Shown piece after piece: positions 1-6,333 of a stretch of DNA of 10,982 bases. The first letter of the stretch is position 1. Each line of letters begins with the position of its first letter. The notes under the pieces are model-generated. The model saw nothing but the letters and a program-made list of their open reading frames with translations. It was not told the origin of the DNA and did no database searches. The DNA is from Nitrososphaerales archaeon TH5893 (GTDB taxonomy: Archaea; Thermoproteota; Nitrososphaeria; Nitrososphaerales; Nitrososphaeraceae), in contig JAATVT010000237.1 of assembly GCA_014523685.1 (NCBI GenBank), positions 1 to 10,982 on the forward strand, read 5' to 3'. The translations under genes and the position numbers were made by a program.

Positions 1-180
1 ATATTCAATGCACTTCCTATCGGCCCTTTTGATGGAGGACAGTTGTATGGTTCTCTTATCGAGAACAAAATGAAATCAATGGGAACAAAACTTAATCCGT
101 CGACCGTTACTAGTGCTATAACTTTTATATTTATCGTCATAGTGATTATGCTCGTTTTTGGACCATATTTATTAAGATAA
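1..180 (+). CDS. Site-2-type membrane zinc metalloprotease (M50 family), C-terminal fragment
   Basis: The reading frame is open from the first base and ends with TAA, giving 59 residues. It begins with NALPIGPFDGGQ, which matches the second conserved motif of site-2 proteases (N-x-x-P-x-x-x-x-D-G). In that family the Asp of this motif is the third zinc ligand, while HExxH lies further upstream, here outside the window. The last roughly 20 residues (FIFIVIVIMLVFGPYLL) form a hydrophobic transmembrane segment followed by a lone Arg. The family cleaves membrane-embedded substrates within the bilayer, often in regulated proteolysis. The substrate cannot be inferred here. The identification rests on one motif plus the terminal membrane helix, so the family is fairly secure but the subgroup is not. 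Confidence 0.8.
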   Translation: MFNALPIGPFDGGQLYGSLIENKMKSMGTKLNPSTVTSAITFIFIVIVIMLVFGPYLLR

Positions 181-249
181 CTAGACAAAACAGTTAGTGA
201 AATGAAGAGACTATTAGTACACTCATATTAGGAACAGTTATGAATGACA

Positions 250-262
250 TTTTTTTGGTTTT
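250..262 (+). terminator. T-rich probable terminator after the protease gene
   Basis: Seven consecutive T residues followed by GG and four more T residues lie about 70 bases downstream of the protease stop codon. Archaeal termination commonly uses T runs on the non-template strand without a needed hairpin. No clear hairpin is visible here. Confidence 0.4.
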
Positions 263-469
263 GAGACATTGGAAGGTATTTTCGGCTACTTTGAATATTA
301 GAACTCGTATCAATAGCCGAATCTCTCACCTTACTCAATTTTCTAGAAAACAACGTCGAGGACATGCCTTTCAATCATCTTAATTGAATTTCGTCCGGCA
401 TGAGAAAAGTATGTTATGATGGTGCATTAGACGAGATTTCTCAAACGGCACATCTACTCAAATCAATAT

Positions 470-480
470 CTTAAAAAATA
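470..480 (+). promoter_or_regulatory. Archaeal TATA box for the winged-helix gene
   Basis: CTTAAAAAATA is centred about 29 bases before the TTG start at 504. This spacing fits an archaeal box A driving a leaderless or nearly leaderless transcript. The same CTTAAAAAA core precedes rlmE. Confidence 0.5.
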
Positions 481-503
481 ACTTCCAGTAATACACGTCC
501 CTA

Positions 504-863
504 TTGTCAGTAGATATTACTAATATAGAAAAAATTCTTGGCTCAGAACTGAAGCTTTCAGCCAATGAGTCCAGAACCTTTCTTCTCATAGTGAAAAACG
601 GTAAGATGACGCCAAGACGAATACATGATGCCTTACAGATAACTTTGCCAGAAGCTCGAAGAGCTGCTGATTCCTTGGTGAATAAGGGTATGCTGATTGA
701 AGTATCCCCCACCGAATATGAATCGCTGCATCCAAGGTTTGCTGCATCAAACAGATACAAAATCCTCTGCGAAGAGGAGAATATTGAATTTAAGAAGAAT
801 ATTAAAATAGATAATATTGGGCTAATATTAGAAGGTCATTTTGAAAATGCAAGGACTAAATAA
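504..863 (+). CDS. Small TrmB-like winged-helix DNA-binding protein
   Basis: A 119-residue protein starting with TTG. An in-frame stop at 489-491 prevents a longer form. Residues about 18-70 (SANESRTFLLIVKNGK, then TPRRIHDALQ, then PEARRAADSLVNKGMLIEV) have the helix-turn-helix-plus-wing pattern of TrmB-type regulators. The following stretch YESLHPRFAASNRYK, and the ending DNIG...LE...ARTK, resemble small TrmB-like proteins that are abundant in ammonia-oxidising archaea; that comparison is from memory. It lacks the long sugar-binding domain of full TrmB, so the sugar-specific label should not be taken literally. It is cytoplasmic and probably binds DNA as a dimer. It sits 34 bases before the next gene and may be cotranscribed with the two unknown proteins at 898-1610. 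The target is unknown; autoregulation is a guess. Confidence 0.8.
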   Translation: MSVDITNIEKILGSELKLSANESRTFLLIVKNGKMTPRRIHDALQITLPEARRAADSLVNKGMLIEVSPTEYESLHPRFAASNRYKILCEEENIEFKKNIKIDNIGLILEGHFENARTK

Positions 864-897
864 TCTTGACCAATCGATAACTGCATTGTAAGTAATT

Positions 898-1311
898 ATG
901 TCAGAAAGCGAAAGTAATGATAAAATAGTCTATTTTGGAGTGATTAATATAAACGAAAATCAGAAGACTATTGGCGCGGTAGATATATGGCGTAGTGCAA
1001 TAACTAAGGAATTATTTTGTGAAGAAAAAAGGCTAGGGATATTAGATATAGTCGAGTTTATAGGTATGCCCAAGATAGAAGAAGGGAAAAAGTGGGCAGT
1101 GGCAATTAGCAGAAAAATCGATGGAAAAAATCGATGGAAACTGATTAAGTTGATGAACCACGGAAAATTAGAGTTTTTAGACCCTGAAGATAAGACCGTT
1201 ACGGTCACAATAGAGGACTTTAGGATTATTGATCCAGAATGGTGGTCGTTTCTCGTAGAAAAAAATGTAAATCGCAGTATTGAAATAACTGAGGAATCAA
1301 ATGTAAGATGA
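898..1311 (+). CDS. Uncharacterised 137-residue protein containing a 13-base tandem duplication
   Basis: I do not recognise this protein. It is soluble in appearance, with no signal peptide or membrane segment and an acidic start (MSESESND). It alternates hydrophobic and charged residues in a way that suggests beta-strands, and ends near an aromatic patch (DPEWWSFLVEK). ATG is the start, 34 bases after the winged-helix gene. Its stop overlaps the start of the next gene as ATGA, which indicates cotranslation with it. Residues 72-82 (RKIDGKNRWKL) are encoded across an exact 13-base tandem repeat. Because 13 is not a multiple of three, the two copies are read in different frames, and removal of one copy would produce a stop after residue 77. 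Real coding is supported by operon packing and by the continuous frame; the function is unknown. Confidence 0.7.
   Translation: MSESESNDKIVYFGVININENQKTIGAVDIWRSAITKELFCEEKRLGILDIVEFIGMPKIEEGKKWAVAISRKIDGKNRWKLIKLMNHGKLEFLDPEDKTVTVTIEDFRIIDPEWWSFLVEKNVNRSIEITEESNVR
1113..1138 (+). repeat. Exact 13-base tandem duplication inside the 137-residue protein gene
   Basis: The unit AAAAATCGATGGA occurs twice back to back (1113-1125 and 1126-1138) and is followed by two more matching A residues. It lies in the coding region. With one copy the frame would read R-K-I-D-G-N and then TGA. Confidence 0.9.
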
Positions 1312-1610
1312 CCTCTGCATTCAACGGCGATCAAGACGGAGTATCAATTGGCGTTTACGTTAAAAATGTAGCCGGTACAGAAATTGCAAGCAAGCTATCT
1401 GGTTACTTTGTCATTAACGGTGAGCGAACATTTAGATTCCGAGCAATTGGATTTGGTAGGATAGGAGGACACAACATTAGTCTATCCATTTCGAAGAAGA
1501 CAATTGATGCTATAAAGAAAATGCAGATGGATCCAGAGTTGGTGGTGTTGAAAATTCAAAGAAAGCTGGTTGAGGGAGATATTTCGATAATGGATTCCCA
1601 TGAAACATGA
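1308..1610 (+). CDS. Uncharacterised 100-residue protein
   Basis: A 100-residue protein whose ATG overlaps the stop of the preceding gene (ATGA), implying translational coupling and a shared function or complex. I do not recognise a family. Residues about 10-60 are rich in Gly and in alternating hydrophobic residues (VSIGVYVKNVAG, then YFVINGERTFRFRAIGFGR), which suggests a small beta-rich domain. The C-terminal third (KTIDAIKKMQMD through KIQRKLVEGD) looks helical and amphipathic. There are no cysteines, no signal peptide and no membrane helix. It ends 19 bases before the convergent mtnP stop, so it is the last gene of the plus-strand cluster. Coding status is supported by the overlap and by protein-like composition. 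Confidence 0.65.
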   Translation: MTSAFNGDQDGVSIGVYVKNVAGTEIASKLSGYFVINGERTFRFRAIGFGRIGGHNISLSISKKTIDAIKKMQMDPELVVLKIQRKLVEGDISIMDSHET

Positions 1611-1629
1611 AATTAACGGGTTTGATTGT

Positions 1630-2433
1630 TTATATGACGGCACTGTCTAATGCCGTAGAACAATTACACATGTCTCGCTTCGAAGGTATATTTGTAACCA
1701 GCTCTAATACTACCTTTTTTGTTCTTTCCGCGTTCTTACGTAATAATTCTAATACAGCTTTTGTGTTAACAGGTGATTCTGACCACGCATCATAGTCTGT
1801 AATCATGGCAATTGAGACATAACATAGTTGTGCCTCTCTTGCAAGTACGCATTCCGGTACAAGAGTCATTCCGATTATGTCGGCCTTTAGAGTGTCCTTG
1901 AAAAATAGCGACTCAGCTCTTGTAGAAAATCGAGGTCCTTCTATGCAAAGATATGTTCCATTTCCATGGACTTTATAATTCAAATTCTTAATACATGATA
2001 TTGCGGTTTGTCTTAATTCCGGACAGAAAGGATCCGCCATCGATATATGACAAATTCGTCCCCTATCGAAATACGTGTAGTCCCTCTTTTTTGTAAAATC
2101 AATAAACTGATCTGATACCACAATGTCACCAGGCCTGAGCTCTTCCCTTAAGCTCCCTACGACTGAAGGAGATAGAATTCTGGTTACTCCCAGTTCTCTT
2201 AGAGCCCAAATATTAGCACGGCTGTTTATCCTATGAGGAGGGATCACATGCTTGCTGCCGTGTCTCGGAATAAAAGCAACCTGCGTTCCTGAATATTCTC
2301 CAAGAGTGACTAAATCAGAGGTTTCCCCGTAGGGAGTATCAACCTTAACCACATTGGTATTCTTGAAAAAATTAGGATCATAAAATCCAGTGCCTCCAAT
2401 GATTCCTATCTCTGCACGATGTTTCTTTGACAT
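1630..2433 (-). CDS. mtnP: S-methyl-5'-thioadenosine phosphorylase
   Basis: A 267-residue enzyme that phosphorolyses methylthioadenosine, a by-product of polyamine synthesis, to adenine and 5-methylthioribose-1-phosphate. The family signatures are present in order: GIIGGTGFYDP (residues 10-20, phosphate site), RHGSKHVIPPHRIN then RANIWALRELG (57-82), GSLREELRPGDIV (about 93-105), IEGPRFSTRAES, and ITDYDAW. The paired Asp 213 and Asp 215 of DYD are the residues that in human MTAP contact the adenine N6/N7 edge and favour 6-aminopurines. The C-terminus carries Cys256-x-Cys258, like the CXC disulfide motif described for archaeal MTAP II of Sulfolobus and the Pyrococcus homologue. Its ATG shares one base with the apt stop (TAATG), so translation is coupled to apt, whose product consumes the adenine released here. 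A purine nucleoside phosphorylase side activity is possible. Confidence 0.95.
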   Translation of the reverse strand: MSKKHRAEIGIIGGTGFYDPNFFKNTNVVKVDTPYGETSDLVTLGEYSGTQVAFIPRHGSKHVIPPHRINSRANIWALRELGVTRILSPSVVGSLREELRPGDIVVSDQFIDFTKKRDYTYFDRGRICHISMADPFCPELRQTAISCIKNLNYKVHGNGTYLCIEGPRFSTRAESLFFKDTLKADIIGMTLVPECVLAREAQLCYVSIAMITDYDAWSESPVNTKAVLELLRKNAERTKKVVLELVTNIPSKRDMCNCSTALDSAVI

Positions 2434-2969
2434 TATTCGTATGCTACCAAGGAGTGAACTTCGTATCCCAGTTGCCTGATCTTGCTCGAACCACCAACGC
2501 TTGCCAATTCAATAACAAATGCAAATCCAATGACCTTCCCTCCCAATTGTGTTACTAGTCGCTCTGCCGCTATAGCAGTTCCTCCTGTTGCGACAAGATC
2601 ATCGGCAATTAGAACCCTTTGGCCTTTCCTAATTGAATCCTTTTGAATCTCCATTGTAGAGTTACCATACTCAATTTCATACGATTGCCTTAGAGTTTGT
2701 CCTGGAAGCTTTCCAGCTTTGCGAACTAAGACTAGTCCTTTACCAGTTGCCAATGCCAATACTGTCGCGATAACAAATCCTCTAGATTCAATCCCAACAA
2801 TACAATCTATACTGGACTTGGGTATCCGGCGACAAAATTCTTCAGATACGTAATCCATTGCAGTGTGGTCGCCGAAAACTGGATTTATATCTCTAAACAA
2901 GATGCCACTCTTAGGAAAGTCAGGAAAAGTCTTGATTATCTTGGTTAAGTCTAAACCCTTTGTGCTCAA
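2433..2969 (-). CDS. apt: Adenine phosphoribosyltransferase
   Basis: A 178-residue cytoplasmic enzyme converting adenine and PRPP to AMP. The N-terminus FPDFPKSGILFRDINPV (residues 15-31) is the classic APT adenine-binding and loop region. RKAGKLPG (83-90) is the flexible hood, and VLIADDLVATGGT (119-131) is the PRPP-binding loop with Asp123-Asp124. The length matches bacterial and eukaryotic APT of about 170-180 residues. This is the bacterial/eukaryotic APT type rather than the shorter hypoxanthine/guanine-like proteins of many euryarchaea. The start is TTG; no ATG or GTG in frame gives the expected N-terminus. A TATA-like box lies about 26 bases upstream, consistent with a leaderless transcript. 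It is first in a two-gene operon with mtnP. Confidence 0.95.
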   Translation of the reverse strand: MSTKGLDLTKIIKTFPDFPKSGILFRDINPVFGDHTAMDYVSEEFCRRIPKSSIDCIVGIESRGFVIATVLALATGKGLVLVRKAGKLPGQTLRQSYEIEYGNSTMEIQKDSIRKGQRVLIADDLVATGGTAIAAERLVTQLGGKVIGFAFVIELASVGGSSKIRQLGYEVHSLVAYE

Positions 2970-2990
2970 TATTAATCAAGGGGTGTTAGG

Positions 2991-3000
2991 TCATAAAAAG
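2991..3000 (-). promoter_or_regulatory. TATA-like box for the apt-mtnP operon
   Basis: On the minus strand the sequence reads CTTTTTATGA, centred about 26 bases before the apt TTG. The spacing supports both the TTG start and a leaderless mRNA. A similar TTTTTATG element lies upstream of trpG. Confidence 0.45.
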
Positions 3001-3308
3001 GGTTATGAATAATGCATCTACATTTGGTAGTGGAAGATGCCAAGACTTGATCTCGGTCATTTCGCTTCCCCATTTTGAATCTTCATATTCTAAAATGTGT
3101 CTAATCAACTTTCAATAATTATTCAATCACAGAGTAGAGCTCTAACGGTAGAGGACATATTTTTAGGCACAAAATTTAATACAAGGATAATTTAAAAATT
3201 ATATTTGTAGGCTAACAGGCTGAGTAACCAACCACAGCAAACGAATTTATACGACAACAAATATTGTAGTACTTAAATTACATAATTTTTTATAAAATTT
3301 CTAAGAAG

Positions 3309-3320
3309 ATATAAATAATA
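3309..3320 (+). promoter_or_regulatory. Archaeal TATA box for abfD
   Basis: ATATAAATAATA is centred about 28 bases before the abfD ATG and is preceded by a purine-rich AAGAAG stretch fitting a BRE. It is the best-looking promoter in the window, in keeping with a highly expressed carbon-fixation gene. Confidence 0.6.
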
Positions 3321-3341
3321 TCGACGTTATATTTACTTATT

Positions 3342-4847
3342 ATGCCTATTGCAAATGGGGCAGAATATATTGAAAGCCTCAGGGGGAGAAATATTAAGGT
3401 ATATTTGTTTGGTGAACTTATTGGAGAACCCGTTGACCATCCAATGATTAGGCCGTCCATAAATGCAGTAGCAGAGACATACGATATTGCAAACAGTGAA
3501 CCTGAAATTGCGACCTCTCGTTCATCTCTTACAGGGTTGAAAGTTAACAGATTTCTTCACGTCGCTGAAAGTGCAGAAGATTTGGTAAACCAGAATAGAA
3601 TGCAGAGAAAGCTTGGTCAGAAAACAGGTACATGTTTTCAGCGCTGTGTGGGAATGGACGCAATCAATTCCCTGTATTCTACTACCTTCGAGATTGATGG
3701 TAAATATCGTACTAAGTATCATGAACGGCTAGTAGATTTCATAAAAGAGATTCAGACCGAGAATTTGGTTATTGGCGGTGCAATGACAGACGTTAAGGGA
3801 GATCGAAGTCTCTCACCTTCTCAACAAGCCGATCCAGACCTCTTCGTTCATGTCATAAAGAGGGATGAAAAGGGACTGTATATCAGTGGTGCCAAGGCAC
3901 ATCAGACAGGTTGCATTAATTCACATTGGATAATGGTAATGCCTACGATGCGCCTTCGACAAGAAGATAAGGAATACGCCATTGTTGGTGCTGTGCCGGC
4001 AGATGCTAAAGGTATCACCTACATCTATGGCAGGCAATCGTGCGATACTAGAAGCATGGAAGCTGGAGACTTGGATTCTGGTAATGCAAAATTCTCTGGT
4101 CAGGAGGCGATGATAATTTTTGATAATGTCTTCATACCTAATGAACTAATCTTCATGGATGGTGAGGTAGAATTTGCATCCATGTTAGTCGAGCGTTTCA
4201 CATGTTATCATAGGAGAAGCTATGTATGCAAAACTGGCCTTGGAGATGTTTTGGTTGGCGCCGCGGCGGCGATCGCAGACTATAATGGAGTGGCCAATGC
4301 ATCCCATATTAAGGACAAGCTTGTCGAGATGACACACCTTAATGAAACAATATTTGCTGCGGGTATCGCTTCCTCCTACCAGGCCCACAAAACTTCAGCT
4401 GGCAACTATCAGAACGACGACATGTTGGCAAATGTCTGCAAGCATAATGTCACAAGGTTTCCTTACGAAATAGGAAGGCTGGCACAAGATATTGCCGGTG
4501 GGTTGATGGTCACCATGCCATCAGAAAGAGATTTCAGGAGCCCAGAAACAGGTCCTCTTTTAGAGAAGTATTTGAAGGGGAGGAAGGGGGTATCGACAGA
4601 AAATAGAGTGAGGATACTTAGATTAATCGAAAACATGACACTGGGGAGGAATGCTGTTGGATATCTTACGGAATCAATGCACGGAGCAGGGTCACCACAG
4701 GCTCAGAGAATTCAAATTGCCCGTCAAATGCAATTAGAGTACAAGAAAAAGTTAGCCAAAAACCTGGCAAGCATCGAAGAAGGCGAAGCTAGCGAGCTTA
4801 GTCAGGAACAATCTGAGTATTTCGACAAGATCTTCGGAAAGACTTGA
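3342..4847 (+). CDS. abfD: 4-hydroxybutyryl-CoA dehydratase
   Basis: A 501-residue FAD- and [4Fe-4S]-containing enzyme that dehydrates 4-hydroxybutyryl-CoA to crotonyl-CoA by a ketyl-radical mechanism. It is the hallmark step of the archaeal 3-hydroxypropionate/4-hydroxybutyrate cycle. The fold is that of 4-hydroxyphenylacetate 3-hydroxylase (HpaB): an N-terminal helical part (about 1-145), a central beta-barrel (about 150-275) and a C-terminal helical part (about 285-480). Cluster ligand candidates are Cys98 and Cys102 in GTCFQRC and His290 and Cys296 in YHRRSYVCK; the clostridial enzyme uses Cys99, Cys103, His292 and Cys299. TESMHGAGSPQAQ (about 443-455) carries the conserved active-site Glu (Glu444). 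The length is typical. The final roughly 25 residues are acidic and probably flexible. The gene stands alone with its own TATA box; other cycle genes are not in the window. Vinylacetyl-CoA isomerase activity is a known side reaction of the family. Confidence 0.96.
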   Translation: MPIANGAEYIESLRGRNIKVYLFGELIGEPVDHPMIRPSINAVAETYDIANSEPEIATSRSSLTGLKVNRFLHVAESAEDLVNQNRMQRKLGQKTGTCFQRCVGMDAINSLYSTTFEIDGKYRTKYHERLVDFIKEIQTENLVIGGAMTDVKGDRSLSPSQQADPDLFVHVIKRDEKGLYISGAKAHQTGCINSHWIMVMPTMRLRQEDKEYAIVGAVPADAKGITYIYGRQSCDTRSMEAGDLDSGNAKFSGQEAMIIFDNVFIPNELIFMDGEVEFASMLVERFTCYHRRSYVCKTGLGDVLVGAAAAIADYNGVANASHIKDKLVEMTHLNETIFAAGIASSYQAHKTSAGNYQNDDMLANVCKHNVTRFPYEIGRLAQDIAGGLMVTMPSERDFRSPETGPLLEKYLKGRKGVSTENRVRILRLIENMTLGRNAVGYLTESMHGAGSPQAQRIQIARQMQLEYKKKLAKNLASIEEGEASELSQEQSEYFDKIFGKT

Positions 4848-4848
4848 A

Positions 4849-4861
4849 ATTTTGCTTATTT
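4849..4861 (+). terminator. Weak T-rich terminator after abfD
   Basis: ATTTTGCTTATTT begins just after the abfD stop. It is T-rich but broken up, with no hairpin, so this is a tentative call. Confidence 0.3.
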
Positions 4862-4889
4862 AGTGCAAAACGAATAATTATGAGGTAAC

Positions 4890-4897
4890 TATTTAAT
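4890..4897 (+). promoter_or_regulatory. TATA-like box for tfeB
   Basis: TATTTAAT is centred about 28-31 bases before the TTG/ATG start pair of tfeB, as expected for an archaeal promoter with a leaderless transcript. Confidence 0.4.
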
Positions 4898-4924
4898 GAT
4901 ATCATAATAGAGGTTGACTCTTTG

Positions 4925-5428
4925 ATGGGAAAGTGGGCAGAGATTGAAGATCTGGCTGGGAAAAGTCTTAAAATTATAACAAATAACGGAAGAGATGGGA
5001 TAATCCAATCTAAACTCTGGAAAGAGTTGGATCTTAATAGTCGAGATGGCTCTCGGGTGGCTATTTCACTTGAGAAACGGTCGCTTATCAAGAGAGTGAA
5101 ATTTTTTGAAAATGGCCGCTGGTCGTACAGGCTTCTCCCTACTAAACTACCAGTTAATATGGATTGTATTGAATCCGCCCCTTGCCTGAGTTGTCCCGTT
5201 GAGCATATGTGTTCTATTGATAGTCTATATAGTCCGAATAGTTGTCGCTTAGTTGAGGATTGGATTATGGTATCGTCTCACCCTACGACTCAAATCATGC
5301 AAAAGAATGATGATCACATGTACCATGAGTCTGAAAAACCAAATAGAAATAGACTACTGGTAAAAGTATCAAAGAATAACAGAAAAGTCAAGAAGGGTAG
5401 TCTGAGAAGGTGGCATAGGAAGAAATAA
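4925..5428 (+). CDS. tfeB: Transcription factor TFE beta subunit (archaeal RPC34/RPC39 homologue)
   Basis: Residues about 13-72 form a winged helix (SLKIITNNGRDG, then QSKLWKELDLNSRDGSRVA, then LEKRSLIKRVKF and GRWSYRLLP). It is followed by a cysteine signature C-x2-C-x5-C-x10-C at residues 87, 90, 96 and 107 (counted from the ATG), read as PCLSCPVEHMC then SPNSC and a Trp six residues later. This matches the [4Fe-4S] domain of human RPC39/yeast RPC34 and of Sulfolobus TFE-beta. TFE-alpha/beta binds RNA polymerase and aids promoter melting in the preinitiation complex. The last 30 residues are strongly basic (KPNRNRLLVKVSK onward to RRWHRKK), a tail likely to touch nucleic acid. A TTG immediately before the ATG is an alternative start. 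TFE-alpha is not encoded nearby. Confidence 0.85.
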   Translation: MGKWAEIEDLAGKSLKIITNNGRDGIIQSKLWKELDLNSRDGSRVAISLEKRSLIKRVKFFENGRWSYRLLPTKLPVNMDCIESAPCLSCPVEHMCSIDSLYSPNSCRLVEDWIMVSSHPTTQIMQKNDDHMYHESEKPNRNRLLVKVSKNNRKVKKGSLRRWHRKK

Positions 5429-5430
5429 AA

Positions 5431-5446
5431 TTTCTTTGTTTTTGTT
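5431..5446 (+). terminator. T-rich probable terminator after tfeB
   Basis: TTTCTTTGTTTTTGTT starts two bases after the tfeB stop, with no hairpin. The T content fits archaeal intrinsic termination. Confidence 0.45.
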
Positions 5447-5603
5447 AGATGTATGGAGATTCATGTTGTATTATGCATAATTTATACAAGATCCGTTTTT
5501 CGTTCAATATTTGTAAATTCGAAAAGTTATGAAGTTTCATGAGTCACCGGATCCGAATTACAATGTTCATACCACAAGAAATTCATAATCTGACTAAACT
5601 GGA

Positions 5604-5613
5604 CTTAAAAAAG
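5604..5613 (+). promoter_or_regulatory. TATA-like box for rlmE
   Basis: CTTAAAAAAG is centred about 32 bases before the rlmE ATG. It resembles the box before the winged-helix gene at 504. Confidence 0.45.
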
Positions 5614-5640
5614 AATGAGTGAAAGTGCAATTGTTATCTT

Positions 5641-6240
5641 ATGAAATTAAGTGATGCCAAAAAAGACTATTACCGCAAACTATCAAAGAAAGAAGGATTT
5701 AGAAGCAGATCTGCATATAAACTAATTCAGCTTGATAAGTCGTATCATATTTTAAAATCAGGAAACACTGTAGTAGACGTTGGGTGCGCCCCAGGAGGAT
5801 GGCTTCAAGTTGCGAGAGAAGCGGTAGGTCAAAGTGGAATGGTTATAGGCATAGATATTGAAACAGTGACACAACTGGCAGGGGTGACAATTGTACAGGG
5901 AGATATTCAGAATACACATACAATTAATTTGCTCATTGAAGCCCTCAAAGGAAAGGCGAACACACTTTTATCAGATGTTTCGCCTAGGGTTAGCGGGTTG
6001 TGGAGCATTGATCACGCTAAACAGATTTCCCTGAGCAAAAGTAGTCTGGATACCGCCAAACAAATACTGATTAGAGGAGGAAATGCAGTTCTTAAGATAT
6101 TCGAAGGGGAGTTTTTGAAGGAGTTTAAGAAAGATGCCGAGAGTTACTTTGCCGATGTCCATCTAACAAAACCAATGGCCAGTCGACAACGGAGCAGTGA
6201 GCTATACATGGTATGCCTGGGATTCAAGTCCGCCAGATAG
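5641..6240 (+). CDS. rlmE: 23S rRNA 2'-O-ribose methyltransferase, RlmE/FtsJ family
   Basis: A 199-residue SAM-dependent methyltransferase. FRSRSAYKL supplies Lys27. VVDVGCAPGGWLQ (44-56) is SAM motif I, GIDIE (70-74) binds the SAM ribose, and GDIQ (87-90) lies at the adenine site. LLSDVSPRVSG supplies Asp112, VLKIFEG supplies Lys152 and SSELY supplies Glu187. Lys27-Asp112-Lys152-Glu187 is the complete K-D-K-E tetrad, with spacing almost identical to E. coli RrmJ (Lys38, Asp124, Lys164, Glu199). The expected target is the universally conserved U of the 23S A-loop (E. coli U2552). Length is typical of the single-domain archaeal form, with no TRAM domain. ATG start with an upstream TATA-like box. 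A role on tRNA (Trm7-like) is less likely because the N-terminus has the RrmJ pattern. Confidence 0.93.
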   Translation: MKLSDAKKDYYRKLSKKEGFRSRSAYKLIQLDKSYHILKSGNTVVDVGCAPGGWLQVAREAVGQSGMVIGIDIETVTQLAGVTIVQGDIQNTHTINLLIEALKGKANTLLSDVSPRVSGLWSIDHAKQISLSKSSLDTAKQILIRGGNAVLKIFEGEFLKEFKKDAESYFADVHLTKPMASRQRSSELYMVCLGFKSAR

Positions 6241-6333
6241 AGCAGGAAATGGACGAGTTGTTTTGTGTCTCTATATGGATTTTGACTCATGCCAAATGCG
6301 CCCTTCGTTATGAGAGATGGATACCTTATTGAT

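Larger units (their letters stand above)
181..503. other. Intergenic region with terminator and promoter
   Basis: This 323-base stretch separates the protease fragment from the winged-helix gene. It holds a run of seven T residues about 70 bases after the protease stop and a TATA-like box just before the next gene. A 47-codon ATG frame at 240-383 is present, but I do not recognise its product and it overlaps the T run, so I do not call it a gene. Nothing else stands out. Confidence 0.6.
2970..3341. other. Divergent promoter region between apt and abfD
   Basis: This 372-base AT-rich stretch holds the promoters of apt (minus) and abfD (plus). On the abfD side are two TATA-like elements, one at about 3289-3298 (TTTTATAAAA) and one at 3309-3320. 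I see no ORF of useful size, no tRNA and no strong inverted repeat in it. Confidence 0.6.

Noticed and set aside
240..383. A 47-codon ATG frame downstream of the protease gene, beginning MNDIFLVLRHW
   Set aside because: It is short, contains the T run expected of a terminator, has no clear promoter spacing, and its basic low-complexity second half resembles no protein I know. A decayed gene remnant is possible but unsupported.
960..1334. A 124-codon minus-strand frame opposite the 137-residue protein gene
   Set aside because: It is antisense to a gene packed in an operon, and its phenylalanine- and serine-rich composition is that of a mirror of coding DNA.
1607..1795. A 62-codon plus-strand frame whose ATG overlaps the stop of the 100-residue protein gene as ATGA
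   Set aside because: It runs antisense to the conserved C-terminal part of mtnP, and the peptide has no recognisable features. The overlap looks accidental.
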